Shown here: piece by piece, positions 34,589 to 42,645 of the stretch
Layout of the letters: each line of letters starts with the position of its first letter
Numbering within the stretch: the stretch's first letter is position 1
Origin: AAA044-D11 sp965268275
GTDB taxonomy: Bacteria; Actinomycetota; Actinomycetes; Nanopelagicales; Nanopelagicaceae
Length of the DNA stretch: 64,000 bases
Direction: 5' to 3'
Assembly (NCBI GenBank): GCA_965268275.1
Contig: OZ254168.1
Coordinates: 310,001-374,000 of the forward strand
Program-made: the position numbers and the translations under genes
The notes under the pieces: model-generated
What the model was told of the DNA's origin: nothing
Database searches by the model: none
Seen by the model: only the letters and a program-made list of their open reading frames with translations

Positions 34589-35233
34589 TTAATCTTTCTT
34601 CAATACCGAATCAAAGAGCCCACGCAGTTCTGCATGTACTTCTGCAGGTGCACTTCTTGGATGGCCCGCGTTTAAGGGTGGCTTAGGGTCATATTCCATA
34701 TCCAATTGCATTTTTTCTGCGAAGGCCTGGCCGAAGATTCGCTCTGCAAGAACAAGTGACATATCAATTCCTGCGGATACTCCAGCTGCGGTCATGATTT
34801 TTCCTGATTCGACTACTCGCTCATCAGTCGGAATTGCACCATAGTGTTTTAGCTCTGAATGTGAATACCAATGTGTTGTTGCAGGAACACCTTTAAGAAC
34901 GCCTGCAGCACCTAACATCAGCGCACCCGTACAGATTGAAATTGTCCACTCGGTTGTCGGATGAACTTTCGCAATCCAATCAATTAGTAGATCTCCAGAA
35001 CGTGCCATGGTGATTGCAGGAAGTCCACCTGGCACAACTAAAACATCTACGGCAGAAACTTCCGAGATACTTTTCTGTGCTTGCATGATTGTTGCAGAAC
35101 CATCACTGACTGGACCAGCATTTAATGCGACGAAGGAAAACTCATATCCCGGAAACTGTGACAGCGTGTGATACGGACCAATGGCATCTAGGGGAGTGAA
35201 CCCTGGATATAACAACATCGCAATCTGCTTCAT
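34589..35233 (-). CDS. DJ-1/PfpI-family protein (isonitrile hydratase-like)
   Basis: 214 residues. The nucleophile elbow S-I-C-T-G-A-L-M-L-G-A-A-G (Cys near 102) and the later ATTHWYSHSEL fit the isonitrile hydratase/ThiJ group of GATase1-like proteins. VVPGGLPAI holds the oxyanion loop. Possible roles: small-molecule hydratase or glyoxalase-like repair; no context helps. TAGAGT lies 6 nt before the ATG, so the mRNA is probably leaderless. Confidence 0.82.
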   Translation of the reverse strand: MKQIAMLLYPGFTPLDAIGPYHTLSQFPGYEFSFVALNAGPVSDGSATIMQAQKSISEVSAVDVLVVPGGLPAITMARSGDLLIDWIAKVHPTTEWTISICTGALMLGAAGVLKGVPATTHWYSHSELKHYGAIPTDERVVESGKIMTAAGVSAGIDMSLVLAERIFGQAFAEKMQLDMEYDPKPPLNAGHPRSAPAEVHAELRGLFDSVLKKD

Positions 35234-35239
35234 GGCTTA

Positions 35240-35245
35240 ACTCTA
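35240..35245 (-). promoter_or_regulatory. -10 box, leaderless start of DJ-1/PfpI gene
   Basis: TAGAGT on the minus strand, 6 nt before the ATG ending at 35233. Confidence 0.55.
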
Positions 35246-35306
35246 TCGGAGAGCATTATTTGCTTCACCGTTAATCACTTTTTAACAGCATCACGAATCT
35301 ATAGCT

Positions 35307-36653
35307 TTAAAGCGTGGCCAAGATTGTTTCGATATCTGAAATCTTGGTCCAAGGGTTAACAATCGCAAAGCGTAAAATCGGTTTGCCATCATGCGATGAA
35401 GGTGGAATAAAGCCAATTTGATCGGCCAATAATTTATCGCTCCACTTTTGATAATCACTCTTTTCCCAACCCCTGCGGGTAAAGGCAACAATCGAAAGTT
35501 CGGGTTCGCGCAGTAGTTCAAGATTTGGATGCTTTTTAACTAATTCAGCAGCAGCTTTTGCCACTGTTAAAGATTGCTCCATCGCCTTGGTGTAAGCGTC
35601 AACACCATGCGCGGCAAGCGAGAACCAGAACGGCAAACCACGAACTCTGCGAGTTAAATGAATCGCATAATCTGATGGATTCCAACTCTCATCTTGAAGA
35701 GTCTCTAGATAAGAAGCATGTTGAGTGTGCACATCTTTAGCTAAAGCGGGATTTCGATACACAAGTGCGCAGGCATCGAATGGTGCAAATAACCATTTAT
35801 GTGGATCAACAATAAATGAATCTGCTGCTTCAACACCTTTAAACAATGGGCGAACCGATGGCGCACAGAGCGCGGCTAGACCGTAAGCACCATCAACATG
35901 AAACCAGATTCCACGATCGTGTGCAGCTTTGCCAACACTTTCTAAGTTATCAATAATTCCTAAATTAGTTGTGCCAGAAGTCGCAACCACGGCAAAGACT
36001 CGAACTTTAGAACTCTTATGCAATTGATCAATCGCAGCCCCTACTGCTTCGCCTTGTAATTTTCCGTTTGCATCAGTTTCAATCTTTAAAACTTCAACAT
36101 CCATAACACTTGCGGCACCAGCAATTGATGAATGCGCTTCAGCGCTGCAGGCAACAGCAAATCGAGTGGTATCCGGATATTTCTTACGTGCTTCGGCTCG
36201 TGCAACAACTAGCGCTGAAAGATTTCCTATCGTTCCACCTTGAACAAAAACTCCGCCAGCAGATTCTGGCAAACCTGCAAGATCAGATAACCACCGCAGC
36301 GCCTGGTTTTCAGCAAAAACTGCGCCAGCACCTTCTTGCCAAGATCCGCCATACAAAGCACTTGCACCAACAACTAAATCAAAAAGGTTTGCAAATTCAC
36401 TAGGCGCAGATGGAATAAATGCCAAGTTGCGCGGATGGTCTGTCGAAATACAGGCCTTTGCCAATACTTCAGTGAATACTTCTAATGCTTTCGCACCGCC
36501 CAAACCTTTTGCGGTAATTGTGTTTCCAACTTCATTAAATAAATCTTTAGCAGTCCTTGGTCCATCCAAAGGTGGATCGCTCTTCAAGCGCTCAAGGCTG
36601 TATGCCAATACTTCCTTAGCCAGTGCCTCAACTTCGGATGTGAACTCGTGCAT
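35307..36653 (-). CDS. PLP-dependent group II decarboxylase
   Basis: 448 residues. The PLP lysine is in I-V-D-P-H-K-W-L-F-A-P, with the cofactor motifs WFHVDGAYG and GGTIGNLSALVVAR. The family contains aromatic amino acid, glutamate, 2,4-diaminobutyrate and tyrosine decarboxylases. The sequence DPHKWLFAPFDACALVYR is closest to the aromatic/aspartate-like branch, but the substrate cannot be fixed. It is the last of a minus-strand run behind tRNA-Lys. No good ribosome site precedes the ATG. Confidence 0.85.
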   Translation of the reverse strand: MHEFTSEVEALAKEVLAYSLERLKSDPPLDGPRTAKDLFNEVGNTITAKGLGGAKALEVFTEVLAKACISTDHPRNLAFIPSAPSEFANLFDLVVGASALYGGSWQEGAGAVFAENQALRWLSDLAGLPESAGGVFVQGGTIGNLSALVVARAEARKKYPDTTRFAVACSAEAHSSIAGAASVMDVEVLKIETDANGKLQGEAVGAAIDQLHKSSKVRVFAVVATSGTTNLGIIDNLESVGKAAHDRGIWFHVDGAYGLAALCAPSVRPLFKGVEAADSFIVDPHKWLFAPFDACALVYRNPALAKDVHTQHASYLETLQDESWNPSDYAIHLTRRVRGLPFWFSLAAHGVDAYTKAMEQSLTVAKAAAELVKKHPNLELLREPELSIVAFTRRGWEKSDYQKWSDKLLADQIGFIPPSSHDGKPILRFAIVNPWTKISDIETILATL

Positions 36654-36719
36654 GAGCGAGAGTCTGCCATGAATTATCTTGGGGCAAGGGTCCAGAAAAT
36701 TTCTTAAAATACTCGTAAG

Positions 36720-36792
36720 TGGGTTGTGAGGGACTCGAACCCCCGACCCGGTGATTAAGAGTCACCTGCTCTACCAACTGAGCTAACAACCC
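36720..36792 (-). tRNA. tRNA-Lys (CTT)
   Basis: A full cloverleaf of 73 nt on the minus strand: acceptor GGGTTGT/ACAACCC, D arm TAGCTCAGTTGGTAGAGC, anticodon loop ACTCTTAAT with CTT, T arm GGTTCGAGTCC, discriminator A. CCA is not encoded. A TTT-reading lysine tRNA is not in the window. Confidence 0.96.
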
Positions 36793-36909
36793 GAGCTCAT
36801 TCAAAGGGGGAAACTTCGAACGCATCGCAGACCCTATCAGCGAGAAGGGGTGTGCGCAAAAGCCTTAAGCACGTCGGAACGACACTTAATTTGGCTTATT
36901 TAGGCTTGA

Positions 36910-37401
36910 TTAATGCTGCTTGAAACGATTGTAAGAATTTACGATCTCTTCTTGGGCAGCGTCGTGATTTACCCATTCGCCACCATGGACTTCTTTGCCT
37001 GGTTCTAAGGTTTTATAAACTTCGAAGAAGTGTTTGATTTCTTCAAGCTCGTAATATGGAACATCGGCTAAATCTTTGAGTTCAGATTTACGGATATCTC
37101 CGGCAGCAACACAGAGAAGTTTGTCATCGCCACCTTTTTCATCGGTCATGCGAAACATTCCGATTACGCGACAAGAAACAACGCAGCCCGGAAATGTTGG
37201 CTCATCCAACATGACAAGTGCGTCAAGTGGATCGCCATCATTTGAAAGTGTGTTTTTTACGAAGCCATAATCGTGGGGGAAACGAGTTGCAGTGAATAGC
37301 ATTCGGTCTAGGCGAACTTCACCGGTCTCATGATTGATTTCATATTTATTTCTAGACCCGGCAGGGATTTCGATTACTACGTCGAAGACCATAGATTCCA
37401 T
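36910..37401 (-). CDS. ppa: Inorganic pyrophosphatase
   Basis: 163 residues, family I. Motifs: EIPAGSRNKYEINHETG, the phosphate and metal site DYGFVKNTLSNDGDPLDALV, and a C-terminal W-V-N-H-D-A. It hydrolyses pyrophosphate in the cytoplasm and so drives biosynthesis. The ATG at 37401 is chosen because GGAG lies 7 nt upstream; the frame upstream runs into tRNA-His. Only 22 nt separate the tRNA from the ATG, so ppa is probably expressed from a promoter before the tRNA. Confidence 0.93.
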   Translation of the reverse strand: MESMVFDVVIEIPAGSRNKYEINHETGEVRLDRMLFTATRFPHDYGFVKNTLSNDGDPLDALVMLDEPTFPGCVVSCRVIGMFRMTDEKGGDDKLLCVAAGDIRKSELKDLADVPYYELEEIKHFFEVYKTLEPGKEVHGGEWVNHDAAQEEIVNSYNRFKQH

Positions 37402-37420
37402 TTCAGGTCTCCTAAAGATT

Positions 37421-37496
37421 GGGGTGATCGACGGGGCTCGAACCCGCGACATCTCGGACCACAACCGAGTGCTCTACCAGCTGAGCTACGACCACC
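37421..37496 (-). tRNA. tRNA-His (GTG)
   Basis: Minus strand. Acceptor GTGGTCG/CGATCAC, anticodon loop TTGTGGT with GTG, T arm GGTTCGAGCCC. The extra G-1 (37496) faces discriminator C (37424), the histidine identity pair, and CCA is encoded (37421-37423). It lies between orn and ppa, a position I recall as common next to orn in actinobacteria. Confidence 0.96.
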
Positions 37497-37536
37497 ATGG
37501 GTGCCTAATACTACGGCAATAAAAAGGTGAATTTAT

Positions 37537-38097
37537 TTAATTGTTGGGGATGAAGATGGCCTTGCGGTAATACTCGAGCTCTTCGATGGAATCACGGATA
37601 TCTCCAAGTGCGCGATGATTGCCGGTCTTCTTTGGGGCGGCGAAGTAAATCCGGGGATACCAGCGGCGAGCTAATTCTTTGATCGACGAGACATCGATAG
37701 TGCGATAGTGAAGATAGGCATTTAGAAGTGGCATATCGCGGGCGATAAAGGATCGGTCGGTGCCAACTGAATTTCCGGCCAGTGGGGATTTACCAGCGCC
37801 AGGTGCATATTTTTCAAGGTAAGCGATGATCTCGGCTTCGGCCTTTTCAAGTTCGACACCATTTGGGATCTCAGTGATTAGGCCAGATTCAGTATGCATA
37901 TTGGTGACAAATTCGTTCATACCCTTTAACTGCTCTTCGGTTGCTCGGACAACCAGGTCTACGCCTTCGCCCAAGATGTTTAGCTCGGAGTCTGTAACCA
38001 GGACAGCGATTTCGACCAATACATCTTTATTAAGGTCCAAACCCGTCATCTCGCAATCGACCCAAATCAGGTTCGGGGAATCATTTTTTGAGCTCAC
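37537..38097 (-). CDS. orn: Oligoribonuclease
   Basis: 186 residues, DEDDh exonuclease. Exo I reads WVDCEMTGLDL (two metal acids), Exo II carries NSVGTDRSFI, and Exo III has NHRALGDIRDS with the catalytic His and Asp. It degrades 2- to 5-nt RNAs, including pGpG, at the end of mRNA decay. GTG start; TAGGCT is 6 nt upstream, so a leaderless mRNA is likely. The tRNA-His gene follows after 40 nt. Confidence 0.95.
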   Translation of the reverse strand: MSSKNDSPNLIWVDCEMTGLDLNKDVLVEIAVLVTDSELNILGEGVDLVVRATEEQLKGMNEFVTNMHTESGLITEIPNGVELEKAEAEIIAYLEKYAPGAGKSPLAGNSVGTDRSFIARDMPLLNAYLHYRTIDVSSIKELARRWYPRIYFAAPKKTGNHRALGDIRDSIEELEYYRKAIFIPNN

Positions 38098-38103
38098 CGG
38101 GGG

Positions 38104-38109
38104 AGCCTA
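38104..38109 (-). promoter_or_regulatory. -10 box, leaderless start of orn
   Basis: TAGGCT on the minus strand, 6 nt before the GTG ending at 38097. Confidence 0.55.
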
Positions 38110-38134
38110 ATCGAGATGGTGCTCTAGGTCGTAA

Positions 38135-38178
38135 TTTCACCATTCGTTCACCTTGGGTTCACCTTGGTTCCACATTGA
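38135..38178 (+). promoter_or_regulatory. PHO box upstream of pstC (four 11-nt repeats)
   Basis: Four consecutive 11-nt units: TTTCACCATTC, GTTCACCTTGG, GTTCACCTTGG, TTCCACATTGA. The middle two are identical. The GTTCACC core in 11-nt direct repeats is the PhoP binding pattern known from Streptomyces. A TAACAA -10-like sequence (38194-38199) follows 15 nt later and lies 7 nt before the GTG of pstC. Confidence 0.75.
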
Positions 38179-38206
38179 AAAACCCGCTTGGCATAACAAT
38201 CGCTCC

Positions 38207-39223
38207 GTGAGCACAACTGCGCCTGGGGCTAAATCGGCAACTTCATCGAATTCGACACCCGCTAAGCGCGAGATTACAACTAAACCAAGATTGTCCGACA
38301 AAGTTTTCCGTGGGGTTGCAACTGCCGGCGGACTTTCATCATTGTTACTTCTTGGTCTAATTTTTATTTTCTTAGCTTTTCAAGGTTTTCAAGTTCTTCG
38401 CTCTGAAGGTATTGGATTTATTACTGGAAGCAACTGGGAAGTAGTTCAGGATAACTTTGGAAATACCGATCTATCTGCTTCTACATTTGGAATTGCAGCG
38501 ATGCTTATCGGAACAGTTATTTGCGCGACAATTGCAGTGATCATCGCAGTTCCGATTTCAGTTTTATGTGCCTTGTATTTAACTTTCTATGCACCAAATT
38601 TCATAAAGCGCATTATGGTCGCGCTAATCGACTTAATGGCAGCATTTCCATCAATCCTATTTGGTATGTGGGGTTACTTTGTATTGATGCCACATGCTGA
38701 ATATTGGGCGAAGTTGCTGCACAAGTATTTTGGATGGCTGCCATTTTTCAAGATGGATGTAGACATTTTCGAGCGCTCGCCATTTGTTGCAGGTGTGGTT
38801 CTATCTACGATGATTATTCCAATCATTACATCGATTTCTCGCGAGATTTTTTCACAAACTCCACTTGATCGTATTCAAGCCGCATACGCACTTGGTGCAA
38901 CAAGGTGGGCGATGATTAAAGCTGTAGTTATTCCATACGGCAGAAGTGGTGTTGTCGGCGGTGCGATGCTTGGACTTGGTCGCGCAATGGGTGAAACAGT
39001 TGCGGTATACACAGTTCTGAACTTGGTTTATCAAATAAATTGGCAAGTCCTAATCGGTGCTGGTGGAAACGTAGCGTCAATGATTCTGCTCAAGTTTGGC
39101 GAGGCTGGACCTACCGAAACTAAAGCTCTTATGGCTGCGGGATTGGCACTCTTTATTCTTACGCTGATTGTGAACTCGATAGCTAATGTAATTGTTACAA
39201 AGACTGGCGGTAAGGGCCGATGA
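38207..39223 (+). CDS. pstC: Phosphate ABC transporter permease PstC
   Basis: 338 residues from the GTG at 38207, with a hydrophilic, Ser/Thr-rich tail of about 40 residues, then six transmembrane helices. The ABC-permease EAA loop reads AAYALGATRWAMIKAVVIPYG. FPSILFGMWGYFVL is typical of PstC. It forms the inner-membrane channel with PstA. The GTG is preferred to an in-frame ATG 18 codons upstream, which lies inside the PHO box. First gene of pstC-pstA-pstB. Confidence 0.92.
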   Translation: MSTTAPGAKSATSSNSTPAKREITTKPRLSDKVFRGVATAGGLSSLLLLGLIFIFLAFQGFQVLRSEGIGFITGSNWEVVQDNFGNTDLSASTFGIAAMLIGTVICATIAVIIAVPISVLCALYLTFYAPNFIKRIMVALIDLMAAFPSILFGMWGYFVLMPHAEYWAKLLHKYFGWLPFFKMDVDIFERSPFVAGVVLSTMIIPIITSISREIFSQTPLDRIQAAYALGATRWAMIKAVVIPYGRSGVVGGAMLGLGRAMGETVAVYTVLNLVYQINWQVLIGAGGNVASMILLKFGEAGPTETKALMAAGLALFILTLIVNSIANVIVTKTGGKGR

Positions 39224-40272
39224 GTATCAATAAAGCAGCAATCAAGCCAGGAAAGCCTTGGGCAGCGACTCCACGGGAAAGAGCGCTAGATCTTGGTGCA
39301 ATATTGCTGGCTGCCGCGGGATCTTTCGTACTAGTTGGAATTTCTGAGTTAAAGGGAAAACTGGCTTATGCCGGAGTTTTCTTCGTGTTAATTATTTTGA
39401 TTAATTTTATTCATAACTACTTTAGCCGAGGCATTGCAACAGCAAAAGATTCAATCGCTTCTTCATTTGCAGTTGCTGGTGTATTGATAACACTGCTTCC
39501 AATCACAAGTATTTTGTATGCAATCTTTGAGCGTGGCAAAACTGGACTAAAACCTAATTTATTTACTACGGATATGAAGTTAAATGGGCCAAATGATCCA
39601 ATCGATCAAGGTGGTTTGTTGCATGCATTGACTGGTAGCGGAATCATGGTTGGTATTGCGCTAATCATCAGTCTGCCAATCGGAATTCTCACCGCAATTT
39701 ACTTAACTGAAATTAAGGGCTTCTTTACTCGTCCAATCAGATTCTTGGTCCAAGCAATGTCTGGCGTTCCTTCAATTGTTGCTGGCTTATTTATTCTTTC
39801 CGCAATCGTATTTCCTATCACCAAGACTCCGAGTGGGCTAATGGGAGGACTTGCGCTAGCGATTCTTATGATTCCAACAATTGCTAGAACATCGGAAGAA
39901 GTATTGCTTTTGATTCCGCCAGATTTGCGTGAAGCCGGTATTGCACTAGGTGGAACCCAGTGGCGCACGATTTCACAAATCGTTGTTCCTGCAGCGAAGA
40001 GTGGATTGATCACAGCAATTATTTTGGGAGTCGCTCGTGTAGCTGGCGAGACCGCACCATTAGTACTTGTATCTGGTGGCGGCGATGGACTCAACTTAAA
40101 TCCAACATCAGGGCCAATGGGATCTTTCCCATTTTATATTTGGAAGAGCTTCACATTTGGAACTACTGAATCGATCGCTCGCGCCTGGGCTGGAATCTTT
40201 GTTCTACTTGTTCTGATCTTCATACTATTTATTGCGGCCCGCCTTCTTGGTGGAGATAGGAATAAAAAATGA
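39220..40272 (+). CDS. pstA: Phosphate ABC transporter permease PstA
   Basis: 350 residues. The first 130 contain extra hydrophobic helices, followed by the permease core with LPIGILTAIYLTEI, AMSGVPSIVAGLFI and the EAA loop AGIALGGTQWRTISQIVVP. The GVPSIVAGLF block is typical for PstA. It pairs with PstC in the inner membrane. The ATG overlaps pstC by 4 nt and its TGA overlaps the pstB ATG by 4 nt. Confidence 0.92.
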   Translation: MSINKAAIKPGKPWAATPRERALDLGAILLAAAGSFVLVGISELKGKLAYAGVFFVLIILINFIHNYFSRGIATAKDSIASSFAVAGVLITLLPITSILYAIFERGKTGLKPNLFTTDMKLNGPNDPIDQGGLLHALTGSGIMVGIALIISLPIGILTAIYLTEIKGFFTRPIRFLVQAMSGVPSIVAGLFILSAIVFPITKTPSGLMGGLALAILMIPTIARTSEEVLLLIPPDLREAGIALGGTQWRTISQIVVPAAKSGLITAIILGVARVAGETAPLVLVSGGGDGLNLNPTSGPMGSFPFYIWKSFTFGTTESIARAWAGIFVLLVLIFILFIAARLLGGDRNKK

Positions 40273-41162
40273 ATAATTCTGAAGCGCAGGACCCTCTAGA
40301 TAAAGGAAATGAAAAAATGGAAACTACAACTCCATCATCACTTTCAAGTGTCGCTGCAAATGCTGCGGCAAAGAAGAAGCCTGGTTCAGGCGCACTTGGG
40401 GTTGGACTAGAAGCCCGCGGTATCCATGCTTGGTTCGGCGACAAGATGGTTCTTAAAGATATCTCTTTAGATTTCTGGTCAGGAACTGTAACTGCGCTAA
40501 TCGGACCTTCAGGTTGTGGAAAATCAACATTTATTCGCACTCTAAACCGCATGCATGAATTTATTCCGGGCGCCGCAATGGCCGGCGATGTTCTGCTAAA
40601 CGGAAAAGATATTTATGAAAGCGGAACAGATGTAACAAAGATTCGCCTAAAGGTGGGAATGGTATTCCAGAAGCCAAATCCGTTCCCTTCAATGACAATT
40701 GCCGACAATGTTTTGGCAGGGTTAAAGCTTGCACAATTAAAGGTGCAGAATAAAGATGATTTGCTTGAAGAGTGTTTAGTTCGTGCCGGACTCTGGTCAG
40801 AAGTAAAAGATCGGTTAAGTGCTTATGGTGGTTCGCTATCTGGTGGACAACAGCAACGTTTATGTATCGCGCGCTCACTTGCGGTGCGCCCAGAAATCTT
40901 GCTTATGGATGAGCCTTGTTCAGCACTAGATCCAGGATCAACCCTGAAAATCGAAGAGACAATCTCGGAACTATCTTCTTCTATGACAATCATCATTGTT
41001 ACTCACAATATGCAGCAAGCAGCTCGGGTATCTGATTACACCGGATTCTTCTTATCCGATGGTGGTCCCGGAGAGCTTGTTGAAGTTGGACCAACCAGCG
41101 AGATCTTCTCTAGGCCAAAAGATATTCGCACGGAGAACTATGTGACAGGTCGTTTTGGCTAA
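40269..41162 (+). CDS. pstB: Phosphate ABC transporter ATPase PstB
   Basis: 297 residues. Walker A GPSGCGKST, Q-loop VFQKPNPFP, signature LSGGQQQR, Walker B LLMDEPCSALDP and switch His in IIIVTHNMQQA. IRTLNRMHEFIPGA is typical of PstB. The first 45 or so residues are a low-complexity Ser/Ala/Lys tail not needed for the fold. A second start, ATG 40317 behind AAAGGAAATG, would remove 16 residues; the overlapping ATG at 40269 fits the operon pattern better. Confidence 0.94.
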   Translation: MNNSEAQDPLDKGNEKMETTTPSSLSSVAANAAAKKKPGSGALGVGLEARGIHAWFGDKMVLKDISLDFWSGTVTALIGPSGCGKSTFIRTLNRMHEFIPGAAMAGDVLLNGKDIYESGTDVTKIRLKVGMVFQKPNPFPSMTIADNVLAGLKLAQLKVQNKDDLLEECLVRAGLWSEVKDRLSAYGGSLSGGQQQRLCIARSLAVRPEILLMDEPCSALDPGSTLKIEETISELSSSMTIIIVTHNMQQAARVSDYTGFFLSDGGPGELVEVGPTSEIFSRPKDIRTENYVTGRFG

Positions 41163-41188
41163 AACTTCTTAAAACTGGCTAAAAACTG

Positions 41189-41210
41189 GTTTACCAACTG
41201 TTCACCTAAT
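41189..41210 (+). promoter_or_regulatory. PHO box upstream of pstS (two 11-nt repeats)
   Basis: GTTTACCAACT and GTTCACCTAAT in direct 11-nt register, like the PHO box ahead of pstC. A TATTAA -10-like hexamer (41228-41233) lies 17 nt downstream, giving pstS a promoter of its own with a leader of about 70 nt. Confidence 0.65.
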
Positions 41211-41307
41211 TGTTGGCAAGCGTTTGTTATTAAACCCCATTGACTTAACCGGGTTTCAATATCTTTCCTCGTAGACAAACGTCTATTTAGTCCGAACAAG
41301 GGGAAAA

Positions 41308-42453
41308 ATGAAACTTTCTAAATCAATCAAGGTTCTTGGCATAGCACTTGCTGTAGCCGTCCTTGCATCTCCAACTGCTTATGCAAACGTTGCACTGACT
41401 GGTGCGGGCGCTACATTCCCTGGCCCAATCATCGAAGCTTGCAAAGCTGGATACAACAAAGAAACTGGAAACACATTCACCTACGGCCTAGGTGGTTCTG
41501 GTGCAGGTCGTACCGCATCAGATAAGCAGACAGGTATCGTCAACTTTTCAGATACACCTCACCTTGCAGCACGCGCTGGTGTAATCCACCTTCCAATCGT
41601 TGCAGGTCCAATCGCTGTTATGTATAACATCGGAAACAACAAGCCTCTATATCTTTCACCAGCAACTGTTGCTGGAATCTTTGGCGGAACAATCACAAAG
41701 TGGAACGATCCAAAGATTGTTGCAGATAACAATCGCTCAGTTAAAGAAGTTCTTTACAAGACAGATGGAAAAGGAAACACTGTAAAGGACAAGGCTGGAA
41801 AGCCAGTAGTTCTACGCGAAGTTGATCGTAAGATTCGCTACACACTTCCAAACAAGCCAATCAAAGTTATCTATCGCTCAGATTCATCAGGAACAACTGG
41901 TGCATTCACAGCAGCTCTAAACGGTGCAGCTCCTGAAGTTTGGACAAAGGCTGGCAACAACGCTTTCGGTTCAACATTCCCAGGAAGCCTCAATGATAAG
42001 GCCAACCTTGGTCGCATCACTGGTGCATCAGGTTCTGCTGCAGTAGCAGCAGCGGCTGCAAAGACCCAATACTCAGTTACATATGCAGAATCTGCTTATG
42101 CAAAAGATAATGGACTTGCAATTGCAAACATCAAGAACGAAGCCGGAAACTGGCAAGCACCAACATCTGGTGGAGTTTCAGCTTTCCTAGGTGCAGCTAA
42201 AATTTCTGATAACGGCATTGTGACCTTTGATTACAAGACAAAGGATCCAGGCTCTTATCTCTTCGGAACAACTTCATATGCACTAGTTGATACCAAGCAG
42301 AAGGATGCCGCGACCGCTAAGGCAGTTCGCGATCTTCTTTCCTACCTTCTGGATCCAAAGTGCCCACAAACTGATCCAAAGCAAGACTTCACAGTTATCA
42401 CTGGAAAACTCCGTGATGTTAACTTGAAGTTGATTGCTCGGATCGGCAACTAA
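41308..42453 (+). CDS. pstS: Phosphate-binding protein PstS
   Basis: 381 residues. A signal peptide (VLGIALAVAVLASPTAYA, about residues 9-26) precedes a mature start NVALTGAGATFPGPI; no lipobox cysteine is seen, so it looks secreted rather than lipid-anchored. Phosphate-loop motifs: GAGATFP, GSGAGRTA and RSDSSGTTGAFT. A strong AAGGGGAAAA site precedes the ATG. The gene has its own PHO box and terminator, and lies after pstB instead of first, so it can be made in excess over the membrane parts. Confidence 0.95.
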   Translation: MKLSKSIKVLGIALAVAVLASPTAYANVALTGAGATFPGPIIEACKAGYNKETGNTFTYGLGGSGAGRTASDKQTGIVNFSDTPHLAARAGVIHLPIVAGPIAVMYNIGNNKPLYLSPATVAGIFGGTITKWNDPKIVADNNRSVKEVLYKTDGKGNTVKDKAGKPVVLREVDRKIRYTLPNKPIKVIYRSDSSGTTGAFTAALNGAAPEVWTKAGNNAFGSTFPGSLNDKANLGRITGASGSAAVAAAAAKTQYSVTYAESAYAKDNGLAIANIKNEAGNWQAPTSGGVSAFLGAAKISDNGIVTFDYKTKDPGSYLFGTTSYALVDTKQKDAATAKAVRDLLSYLLDPKCPQTDPKQDFTVITGKLRDVNLKLIARIGN

Positions 42454-42472
42454 TAGCAATAAATTAATCAAG

Positions 42473-42503
42473 AAGCCCCGGGTGAATTCACTCGGGGCTT
42501 TTC
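42473..42503 (+). terminator. Terminator after pstS
   Basis: AGCCCCG ... CGGGGCT stem extended by GTGA/TCAC with an AATT loop, followed by TTTTCT. Confidence 0.88.
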
Positions 42504-42514
42504 TAATTGGCTAG

Positions 42515-42591
42515 TGGCGCGCCTGGCAGGAATCGAACCTGCGGCCTACCGCTTAGAAGGCGGTTGCTCTATCCGACTGAGCTACAGGCGC
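42515..42591 (-). tRNA. tRNA-Arg (TCT)
   Basis: Minus strand. Acceptor GCGCCTG/CAGGCGC, D arm TAGCTCAGTCGGATAGAGC, anticodon loop CTTCTAA with TCT, T arm GGTTCGATTCC, discriminator G and encoded CCA (42515-42517). It reads AGA/AGG codons. Confidence 0.96.
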
Positions 42592-42632
42592 ATTTGTTGA
42601 AATACCTGCGCGAGTCTACCGATTTGAACCGA

Positions 42633-42638
42633 TAAGGT
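42633..42638 (+). promoter_or_regulatory. -10 box, leaderless start of ettA
   Basis: TAAGGT, 7 nt before the ATG at 42646. Confidence 0.55.
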
Positions 42639-42645
42639 TTCGCAC

